DNA from: Albula goreensis
Taxonomy: Eukaryota > Chordata > Actinopteri > Albuliformes > Albulidae
Reading direction: 5' to 3'
Length of the DNA stretch: 64,000 nt
Assembly: GCA_022829145.1 (NCBI GenBank)
Contig: CM040746.1
Coordinates: 33,259,712 to 33,323,711, forward strand
The stretch's first letter is position 1; the number at the start of each line of letters is the position of its first letter. The position numbers and the translations under genes were made by a program. Below are positions 20,385 to 32,300 of the stretch, one piece after another. Below the pieces are notes generated by a model that had not been told where the DNA came from, made no database searches, and saw nothing but the letters and a program-made list of their open reading frames with translations.

Positions 20385-23300
20385 CACACACCACACACAC
20401 ACACAAATACATGCACACACACACCCACAGAATTAGCAAAAAGTGAGACGGAATAGATAACAGAGTTTCTGATTGTTTTAAAAACCCTGACATTGATTAA
20501 TTTGAGCTGAAGACTGAAGTGTAACTGGTCTGAAATTCTTGAATGAATGGAAAATGAGTTCATTCCATCATTGTATTTCCTTATCCAGTCCCTATGCATT
20601 TTTCCCTTATTTCAAAAACCTTAGAATAGATAATGTCAGTCATTCAGTTACAGGGCTCATCCGAGTAACTGACATTATCTTCTCATTACCAAAGGCTTAA
20701 ATAAAACAGCAAAACCAAAACAACAAAAACAAAAAAAGCTATTCCCAGTTCATTTGTAAGATAGTGGTAAAAGAATAACTTTTGTGAATAGATGTGTGAC
20801 TTGCTCTTCTATCTGTCAGACAGCACTGAACACAGACACCGTTAATGGTATTGTTAGTTATGTATTTGTTATTACAGTTATGTATTTGTTTAAATTCTTG
20901 ATATTATCAACACGATGATCTGTGCTCAATTTCACAGAGCTGTATGCAGGTTTGCCTTAATTTCTCTCACAACGTTTCACAAACACTTTTTTGTTGTAGT
21001 TCGGAAACTGAAGTATAGAAACTTTTTGGCCATTGCCTTAAATACCCCTGCTATGCGTTTAATGGAATTCTCTTTTTGCCCGCCTTGGGTTCTCAAAATG
21101 CACAGTGGGTTCCTGATTCTCCGAAAGGGTAACACTATGACTGCTGGCTTCAGTGTGCGACCACAGAGCATGGAACATCAAAACGGCACATCCAAGAGAG
21201 ACCAGCCTTTCAACACCCGACAGGAGGCCAGCAGGGACCTGGATATTATATTCCTTTTCTTTCATTTCTTTCTTCTGGAATAAAACAAAAGCTGACGAAT
21301 CATTTGCAAGGTCAAGAGTTTAATCCACCTCCTACCTCTCTTTCCCACCCCCAACCCACAGAAACCTGTAAACTTCTAGAAGAGCACGCTCCTGTCTGTC
21401 TATGAAGTGAAGAAATCCAAAACAAAACAGAGAGAGGTGGGGAGGTATTGATGGATATGAGTAAAGAACAACAAGTCAGCTGCACTTTGAAAAGCTGAAA
21501 TTTGGATGGAGTCCAGACTCTCCATGCCCTGCTCTTTTGCCCCAGATAAGATCGCAGCCCCGCTGGGGACTCACAGCCCGCAGATCCTGGCAGATTTTTG
21601 CTCTTTCAATCGTTCTGTCTCTTCGCCTCTTCAACAGTTACAACAACTATGACTGACTCCCCTTTCATGTTCCACACTTGGCAAATCAAGTCGGATTACT
21701 GATGGAGCAGAACAAAGGGATTTAGTGTAGCCTAAATTGAAAGGTTTGATTCCCTTGCTGTTCCAACACTTTCAGGGTATGAAAGTAGTTAAGGGACCTG
21801 TTGGGTTTGGGCCTTCTGTCTTAATAAAGGCGCAAAAGCCCAGAGCCTTGGAACAAGTTTATCCTCAACTCTTACGGTGAGCAGTTACAGCAGTCACACT
21901 GTCAACAACTGTAGCAGGCGAAAGTTACAATATGAGAAGCAATGTTACAATGTTTACCAGGTGTTTTACACTGTGAACAGATAAAGCCCTGAGCAGGTAT
22001 AGCAGCTGAGTGATACACTATTAACCCTTCATATGCAGAAACTGTTAACAAAGTGGGTGAATATTATGCAACTTAACTGCTGAAAAGATATATCAGATGA
22101 GCATTATACTGTGAGCAGCTATAACAGGTGAGTGTTACATTGTGAGTAGTTAAAACAGGTGAATTTTATATCCTGGGTAGTTTCAGCAGGTGAGAGTTAC
22201 ATTACAAGCAGTAATTACAGGTGAGTTGTACAGAGTGAGCAGCTATAGCAGGTGAGTGTTAAATTTTGAGCAGTTATAGCAGGTGAGCATAATATTGTAA
22301 ACAGGTATAGCAGGTGAATTGTACATTGTGAACAGGTATAGCAGGTCAGTGTAACATTGCGAGCAGGTACAGCAGGTGAGTGTTGTATTGTTAGTAATTG
22401 CAGGTGAGTAATACATGCTGACCAGTTAATAACAGGTGAATGTTGAGTACCTGCAGTGAGAGGTACGCTGCTGCATCGGGACAGTGCTGTCACCGCGGTG
22501 ACACAGGCCCTCACTTGATCCTCGTCCTCCAGGTCCCCCTTGGTGAGGACGTGCACGTGTTCCTTACTCAGAGAGAGCCCGTCCTGCAGAGTAGAGGAGA
22601 GTCACAGCCCAGTCACACAGAGATCAGTCTCTCTCATTAACCACAAAAGGAAAGATATGGCTGACCATACAGGGCACAAAAACATGTTTCCCCACAATAT
22701 CTCTTTTATGCTTTTTAATGTTGACAAAAAAAAATCAACTACATCCACACAGAATAAATACTTAAATTCATGACTTTAAATATTTAAGTTACAGAACTCC
22801 ACAGATCTGGTATCCAGCAGTGTGAACTGCCATGGATAGCTCTGGGCACACCAAGCACCAATGTAAAACAGAGCCTGACAACCCGTCCTACTGCAGATCT
22901 CTGATCCACAAACTCTCCGTATCTGAGACATGAGAGGAAAGACAGGAGCAGCAGGCACTCTTAGCTATATCAGACACCAGGCACTGGCTGCATGGCCCCA
23001 GCCAGGGGCCTTTTTCAGCGTGGGTTTGGAGAACGAGTGGAGAGCGTAGGAGTGAGGGAGGAGGAGACGGAGGGGAAGAGAGGGCAGAGGAGGAGGGAAA
23101 CTGTGCAGTTGGCACTGTGGCACTGAAGGTGACAGACAGAAATGTGTTTAGTGCATCTGCCACCCTCTCAATACAGACCAAACCAAAAAATCTGCCTTCT
23201 ATATGAATTGAATTTGAGGCCTCTGCTATTATTATTCTTATTCATATTATTTGTAGTCAGTGTAGTAGTGATATTTATTTACTGAGCGGATGTGTTCATT

Positions 23301-26300
23301 CAAAGCAAATTACACTGTTTACATGTCCAATAAATCTATGTCTGTCCATTTACTAAAGGAATTCATGTTCACCCAATGGAAATGCACAAGCTGAGATTGG
23401 AACAAGCAACCTCCTCTCCCCTGTATATGCAGGATGACTGATAAAAATAAAACCTAATTTTTCCTGTAATATACAAACCAGACACATCATAATGGTAAAG
23501 CTATCTACCACTAGGTCACAAACAACATTGCAAAGAAAAATCACAATAAATAACTGCAACATTATTGATTTCCCTCTTACCGCGACTTCTGCAAAAACAT
23601 ATATTACAACTGCTATTACCACTGGTTCTCCTGGAAAAACTCAACGGCCATCTGTACATTCTGACAGAACCAACAAAAAAAAACAGAGCCTTATAATGAA
23701 TGGTGAACATGTGGTTAGAGAGAGAGATATATTGCAGATACCTGCCCAGAGAGGAAACTGCTGAAGCATGGTATTGCAATAATAAAAGTGGTGTGTTCTC
23801 ACAGTCATAGTGACTCATGAGAAAATATCAGTCTCCCCTGGTGGAAGCGTTTCTTCCCTGGGGTTACTGTGGTTTTGTTCAAACAATTTCGGCCTCTTCC
23901 ATCCATCCTACTCGGGGAGAGAAACTATGATGAACTGTCTCTCATTCCCGTAGGAGGCACTGACTCCAGCTCTATACGCTATGTGTGTTCTGGAAGTGCT
24001 GGGCTCAAAAAAATAGCCTTACAATAGGCCCAGAGGATTCAGATATGAATGTAAACACAGGACCACTTTGCCTGGCTGCTGACGACAGTCATTATCTCTT
24101 CACTGACTGAACGCACACATTGTGAGTGTGTGCACGTGTTCACATGCATGTGTGAATATTTGAATGTGTGCATGCATGTGTGCATATGTGAGCGTGATTG
24201 TGCACAAATGTGAATGTTTGTGTGTGTATAAGTGTGTAATTGAGCATGTGTGTATGTCTTTGCTCACATGTGTGAATGTGTATGTGTGTGTATTCTTAAC
24301 TATTCAACAAGAATGTTTGGCAGTTATTAATGCTTAAAAAAAAGAGAAAAACCACATTTTTTAATTTAGGATTTTTGCCCACCGTTAGCCCTTATTGAAT
24401 AATATCTTGATATCAGAAAACACCAAGGTCTCAACTATTTATAAACTGAGTATATGATATTTACTCCCATTGACTCCACACTGCATACTATAACATCAGC
24501 TTTCTCAGTCAGGACACCCTGACATCCTGAATGAAAGACTCACTGTCACTGCTGCTCACCAATCTGAAAGGTGACAGTAAGAAAGATGTGAATGAAATAT
24601 AAGCTTGAGTGAATTAATGGCATACTTCCCTATTATGCAAGCCATAAATTATGCAAACCCTAGTTTATGTAAAGTTTTCAGGCCATGGAATTAACACTAA
24701 TTAGCCATCAAATGAGGAAGTGGCTTGTGGCTGCTAATTTAATCAATCTTATGTGCCATTTCCTTTAAGATTCAAATCTAGTCGGACCCTTTCATTTAGC
24801 ACACCACAGTTTCCATTTAGTGCTCAGAACTGAAAGAAAAATGTCTGAATTCATAATGTAGCTTGTAGCTAAGGTTTCATAAATGGGATGTGACACTATC
24901 ATGATTCATATTCCACACAGTTAAACATTACAGAGTTACTTTCCTCATTCCAGGCTGCAGTAGCCTAAAGGTTTACATGGATAAGAAGACAGTGACAGGC
25001 CAACAGTCATAAAACCAAAAAGGGGAAGAGCTACAATAAGCCAACACAGGGATCAGACTGATGACCAATCATTGTGTTTTAAAGTGAAGATCACAGTCTT
25101 CTGATTGGTTCAAAACAGTGACTGACAGCCCATAGTAACTAAACGTATAATGGGGTTTATAAAACCTCATTCTCCCATAACTAGTGACGTTACATTGAAG
25201 AGCCGGATATGCCACTAAATACAACAAGGAAAAACTGAAAAAATATCCAAAAGAAAGAAAATGAGTAAAATCAATGATAAGTTAAAGCTAATACCGCTGT
25301 TAGTGCTCAGCTCTGAACACCATGAAACTCTGAGAAATAATTAATTCATGGCAGTGAGAGGACTCATCCCAGTTAGAGCAGAAATGTAGGAAAAAAATAA
25401 AAAAACATTTTAAGAAATTTCCACTCCATCAGGGGAAACCCTTTCACAGATTTTGTATGAATGTGCAAGTAAATATACTTCATTTTTAATGAGCTACACA
25501 GTGATGTAGGTCACTGTTAAGAGATATAACATTGTCCTATTTGTGCCTACTCAGTTGCTGAGATGAAAGTTTAAATCTGCAAGCAGCAAAGATGAACAGT
25601 ACTCTACCGTTTATCTTTTCATGGAAAGCTCAGTGGATACTACTGTGAGATATCTGTTTCAAACTACAGTCTTTGGTCAACAATAAGTAGTGTCATATGG
25701 ACTCTTACCCTTTTAAACTCATGCTCTGTATTTAGCATTTCTTTGCTTTTTGGTGTGGTCATGTAAAAAGTGCAAACTTCTCTACAAAAGACTCAAACTC
25801 AGCATGAAGCTTGCATAGAAATGACCCATCATTTAGCCACCAGCACCAGCTACTCAATGGGTTTCAGGCAGTGATGGACGAATGAGGTAACATGACATGA
25901 AAAATGGGTCATGGAACAATTGGCCATCAACCACTGACTTTTTCAACCAAACAGATGGTTTTCTTTACAACCAAACACGATGATTCTGTAACATCAAAAC
26001 ACGATGGTAATGTACTATATTTAACATCCATTTGTTGGATGTTAAACTTATGTAGTTAAACGTATGTTGTTAAAACATATAGTTAACATCCATTCTATCC
26101 ATTTTGGTTTCATAAAACCTCATTTTCCCATCACTAGTTGCAGACACTGTTATGTTGTATTAAATCCTCCTCACCACCAGATGGCAGAGTTCAGATTGCA
26201 GCTGTTTGTGGTTGTGGTCCACACTTTGCAGCCAAGCTCCGTACGTGTGGAGGGTTTCTATCTGCCTCTGGACACTCCGCAGCAGGCGATCATGTTGGGA

Positions 26301-29300
26301 CAGCACCTCTTCAATGTGCCCCACCTCCTCCAAAGCCTCATCCAATAGCTTCAAGAGCTGCTCCACCTGGAACTCTGACATCAGCAGGGCCTGTAAGTTC
26401 TCCTATTGGGCAAGAGAGAGGAGGAGGGGCTTAGAATTAATTGATTCTGAACAATGGGTCATTATGTTGCTATATGTTATTCCTGTCTATGATTAGTTAG
26501 TGGTTGAACACACAACTACCCTTATTATCCATATTCTCAATTAATGTATATTCTTTTCAAAAGCCATTCATTTATTTTCATGACAAAAATTGTGTAAATT
26601 CTAAGACTATATTTAATATGTGATGATGATTCATAGAATTCATAGAATAACTAAGATTCAGAACTTCATTTGCATAAAAAAGGAGAGTTACAAGAAAAAA
26701 TGTGAAACGGAACGCCAGTATTGTAATAAGAATCTTCAAAAGCTTTGCTGTGCTTTTGATCTGCTCTGAAATATATTTTTAAGAATAGCATTAAATTGAG
26801 CTTTCTTGGATACTGGTAGCAACTGCAACTTTTGTGAAAAGTCAAAGTGAGAGAGCGGCATTCACACACTGCAGTTAGTGCTTAAGCACAGACCAAAACA
26901 GAGACAGCGTAGAGGAAACACTCCAGGTGCTGGCTGCACAAAGGTGGGCACCAGATTGGCAAATTGTATTTTTTTCTTTTCTTTGCTAATGAAAAGCAAC
27001 TTCATTACAGGAGCGATGGGACCGCATTATGTTTCCCTCTCACAGGAAGGAGAACGTGGCGCTCCTGGATGAGCCTGGAAACCTGTCATCACTGAAGGCC
27101 TTGGCACGTACCGCAGCTCGCGGCAGACAGTCTGGCAGTTTTCCCCTGTCCAAGCCCGGTCCCTAATCAGGCTCTCTAAATCTGGCCATCTAATCATCTC
27201 CCACTTTAATTGGCTGGTTCAAATCCCTCCCTCTTCACCCCAAGCTGATGGGCGGTCAGTAGCAAGCTGCAGAAATGCGTCCTGCAGAAACGCCTGCGAT
27301 GCATCACTCTGGTTGCATGCTGACGAGTCAGCATCCCATTGCTTTCATTACAGAGCACTTTGAGGTCTCAGAGTAAGAGATAAAAGGTGCTATGTAAATA
27401 CAGTACATTTATTCACACATCTGACCCAGCATGTCCTACCACAGAGCACAATCCATCATTAATCATTCATTACGCCAGCGAGGCATGAAGCTGACTAATG
27501 AAAAAAAGCATACCTATATGGGGGAGGATGCAGATAAAGAAGAAAATGAAAGTGAGGGACAGACTTATGCCTCCGCTTCTAAACACCTCAGATGCACCCA
27601 CTATAGTCACTCAGCTTCAGTACCGCTCTCTCTCCTCACTCAGCTTCAGTACCACTCTCTCTCCTCACTCAGCTTCAGTAGCACCTTCTCTGAGCTCGGC
27701 TTCAGTAGTACCCACTGTCCTCACTCAGCTTCAGTACCACTCTCTCTCCTCACTCAGTTTCAGTAGCACCTTCTCTGAGCTCGGCTTCAGTAGTACCCAC
27801 TGTCCTCACTCAGCTTCAGTACCACTCTCTCTCCTCACTCAGTTTCAGTAGCACCTTCTCTGAGCTCGGCTTCAGTAGCACCCACTGTCCTCACTCAGCT
27901 TCAGTACCGCTCTCTCTCCTCACTCAGCTTCAGCAGTATGCACGTTCCTCACTCAGCTTCAGCTCAATATACTCCCACAACTCATCCCTGCCGTCATACT
28001 CCTGTATGTCAGCTTCAGCAGAGCAATCAGGGCCCGTAACTGATCGTTCGTCTGCTCGCACCCCTAACCTGGTCCATGTCGGCTAGGCTGGCATGCAGAG
28101 CCTTCGTGAAGGCCTTGGCGTTGGACACGGCCAGATCGCTCTCCTCCATCAGCCGCTGGACGTCGGCCGCCTCCCGCACCGTCAGCTCTTGGAAGGCCTC
28201 CTCCTCTTCCTCCACTTTCCCATCTTCCTCCCTCTCCTCTGACACCCTGCCATGCTGCCATGGCAACACCTCTGCAAGTCACAACAGGGAAATGCAGAGA
28301 TGAGAGCACAGCCTGGGTACACAAACTCTCAAGACACAAATCCATATCTGAGAACAAGCTACTTCACCAGGTACCTGTGTGAACACATCTGTTGTTTATT
28401 TTTTAAATGCGTGATGAGATTTCTCAACATGTATCCAGAGAAAAGGAAATGTGGGTCAGACATTTACAACAGGGATTAGTATTACAGTAACATATCAAAC
28501 AATTCAGATTTCTCTTGATACATCCAGGACTCCACAGCCTGTTTGAGTGGGAGACTGCCTGTCTCCATTCTCACAGACAATACCCATCTGCTGTGGCAGA
28601 TCTGTAAATGTGTGTTTGTGTCTGTCAGTGTGTTTATGTTTGTATGCCTGTGTGTGTGTGTCCAATGTCCGTACATGTATCAGAGAGACAGAGAGAGATG
28701 GGGAGATGGACTGAAAGCGAGAGAGAGAAGGAGAGACACGAAGAGAGAGAAATCTTGGATTGTAACATTGCTTTGGCAGATGAATAATGAATCTGTTTCA
28801 TCCATGCATGTTGATTAGAAACAAAAAAGGGGGAAAAATTCCCATGCAAATGAGCTAAGAAAAGCTGGCAATCCTTTTTTCTAGACCTCCCCAGCTGGGA
28901 GATGAGCTGACTGTTTATAACAACTCCTTCCCAACAAAAAGAAACTCACACACTGATCTTACACTCAAATTCCCACTGGTGAATGGGTGGAGGTGCGGGC
29001 TGCTGTTTGCTTGAGCAGTTAGGGCGCTGTACTACAAAGCCCCCAGTGGGAAAAAAACATCTCTCGGCTCCGCTTTCTCATTTCATCACTGCTCCAGCGG
29101 TAACTGTACCACTGCACTCAGAGCTGGCACGCACCATTCTTGAATACCTAATCAAGTTCTCAGCTTTTATTACGTTTTTTGCAGAGGTTGAAATTGGAGC
29201 CCAGTGTGTTTCTTTACTGATGTACTGCTATTGCATGGTCATTCTACAGCCTCATGGAAAATAAGAGGAAAAAAACACATCAGAAACTCAACCTGCATGA

Positions 29301-32300
29301 TTATTTGTGTGAAAGTATTATGATTACTTAATGACTCAACACAATAGAAATACATAAGCCACTATGCAGTGTTACATGCGATTCCACACTGAATAGCCTT
29401 GTGGCATCTTGTGCAAAATCTTATTGTGTCAATGTCTCCTGTATCCAGTTCCATTTCATGTTTTGCAGTTAAGTTGTTCCATCAAACCATATCTGTGCAA
29501 CCATATATGCGCTTCATTATGCTGCCGTTGGGTCCTCATCTCCCATAATTGCAGTGATTACACGTTCCGCTGAGTGGATCCAAGCGCTGGGAGGAAAATC
29601 AACGGCAAGATACCGCGCATTAGCGGCTTCGCCTTCCCACCAGCGGGGTCAGACCAGCAACCACAGCAGCAACGCACCAATAAGAGATCTGTGATCCCAT
29701 CTTTTCTCTTCGCAGCATGCCGAGCTCTGAGGTGAAACGCATGCTTTTACCGATCCAGCACAGTGATTTAAAAACCACGTCACCTGTTGCTGACTTTCCC
29801 TTCGGCAGATTGCAGCAGCAGCTTATTTGCATGAAGTAGCTACATTTATTTTATTTTTTTGCTGTTCGTTTGTGTAGCGTGATGCGTCTTAGAAATAACA
29901 GCTTTCGCATGTGCCTTGAAAAAATGGGTGTCAGACATTATCCCTCTGGGGGCTGCACTGATACTCTTTATAGGCTGCAAACCCAACAACACAGAGGTGT
30001 CACCCCCCGGAAACCGCACAAGCTAGACCCTTTACTGAATAAGGACACTCTCCTCTTCCCAATGTAAAAATGCATTTTATAGCAGCATAGTCAATGTCAA
30101 GCAACATGATCAGGGGATATCATTGATAATTATATCATTTGATTCTATTATAGTCGCCTTCGATAGCACCACAACTGTATTTGTTAATGACTATGACTAC
30201 ATCCGGTTACATCATACAGTTTGCTTTTTCACCAGGATCTGATAACACCCTAATAGCATTTTATAGCACCATGCTGAGTTCCGATAACGCTGAGATCTAA
30301 TTGAAATCTGTATCCATGCAATTAGGCCACATGTTATTATATGTGTTACCAACAGTCTTCACAAACAAGAAGCTCAATTGCAGGTGTTAAGCAGTGTTGT
30401 TCTATTATTCTGAACCAACTGTTATGTTTTGCCATGGATTGGCTCAAACAAGTTTGTGATTGGCATCATAATGTAGCCCCACCCATCATTCCACCATCAC
30501 TAGTTTCCACCAGCACCAGAATCTTCTTGGGTTATTTCTCTATGCTTGGACCATACCTGCATTTAACTGATACCAATCAATGTCTGACTAGACACAAGTG
30601 AAGGTTAATTAAGCGTAAGCTCAGTGAAACAAAGCCATCTCACAAACGGACTCAAATTACTAATCACAATTTAGTTGCATTTCATAATCCAATTATCTGT
30701 ACCAGCAGAAAAGTATTGTGGGAAGAGGCTGTCATTTGCATTCCACAGACTGATTTCTTTCTGGCTTATTCTCAGTCAGTGGGAGTAAATTCTTCTCACT
30801 GTGCCTCAGAACAAACAAAAATTTAAATAATAACAAATAATTCTCTCCAGTGTGGAAATGGTTTGTCACCCTGTCTCTTTACACTTGCACCACAATACCA
30901 GCAAATTACTGAATCATAGCCACTGAAACAAATCCAATAGGCTGAATTTCACCATATTCACCATTGACAAGAAGATATGAGAAAAAAGTCTTACTGATTG
31001 GGTAGCCTACAGAAGAGGTAACTATTGCACCAACTGATCAACAGTTCAACTCTGTACTTGCATTAACTTTGGGCGGTGCCATATCTTGTTCACGTGTTTG
31101 TTTGATAGGTGCTCAAGTGCAGTTAGTTCCTGAAGCTATGTGCGGCAGTGATGGATTCAAATTAAACATCATAGCTGAGAACAGTAGAAATGAGCGCTCT
31201 TGGTCCATGAGGAGTGGAACTTGGCTGAGGAGCACTCAAGCTTGTATTTTATGCACACGGCACGTCCATGTCCTCCACTATATCTGGGTAGTCTCCAGAG
31301 AACTTCCACTGCAGACAAACAGCAAGCGTAATCAAAAAGGTCCAATATGAAACCAATACAATTCTTATTTACATGTTGTAGCTAGTGGACTGAACTTGCT
31401 TGTATTTTTTGGCAGATAAACACAGGCTGAATTTAAATTTCATTGGCCAGACACCAAGCAAAAGAAAACTAACTTTACCAAAAAAATGTTGCTTTGAAAG
31501 CTCACTATCATGTGAATCTCTTGCAGTTGAGCTTAGTGTGCGCAAACCTATGACTAGGCACAATACAGTGCTTTGGTTTCCTTGCCTTCCAAGATGTCTG
31601 GAGAGATGTTGACAAACTTGACTCTGTCTTGTAGGTAGCGATGATTGATATTCCAGAGGCAGGCGATCAAAGCTCTCTTCTCCACAGGGCTGTCAGTCTC
31701 CCACCTGTACACCTTCTCCAGGTGCAGGTGGAACTCCGCTGTTTCCTGTGGAGCCAGAGAGAGAGCGAGAGAGGGAGAGGGAGAGAGAGAGAGAAATGTT
31801 CAGGCTGAGCTCAGGCGTTCAGACAGACGGTGAAAGGTGGAGGTCGCTCTGAGCGGGCAGGCAGCACCGGCGCCATCTTAAGCGGGCACAGTCAGACGTT
31901 ATGTGTTTAATTGCCTCGTTCTCGCGCTGCCAAAACAAAAGAGATGAATGTGACCTGCACCGCGCCTGACAGAGCGGAGTGTGGAGTGGTGATGGGTTAA
32001 AATAATGTTTGCGGTATAATGAGGCTGAGTGAGTCAGACGCGGGCAGGAGGCCATTGTTATCTGCATAGAGAGGCAGTCTCCCCACCTCCGAAGCGCAGC
32101 CTGCAGCCGATCGCGCTGAGCGGAGAGGGGGGCGGAGCATGAGCATCCAAGGCCCCCTGAGGCTGCCACACACCAGCGTTTCTCTCCCCCTGCCTGTGGT
32201 TCTGATTTTCAGGGTGGCTCTGGGAAATGTTGGAGTGGGCCTTATCCTGCCCACCTCCTGGACTCCTCTCCCCATATCTTTACCTAGACTCCCCTCTCTG

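Noticed and set aside
27195-27235. GGTTCAAATCC resembling a tRNA B box
   Set aside because: No A box or cloverleaf around it; not a tRNA gene.
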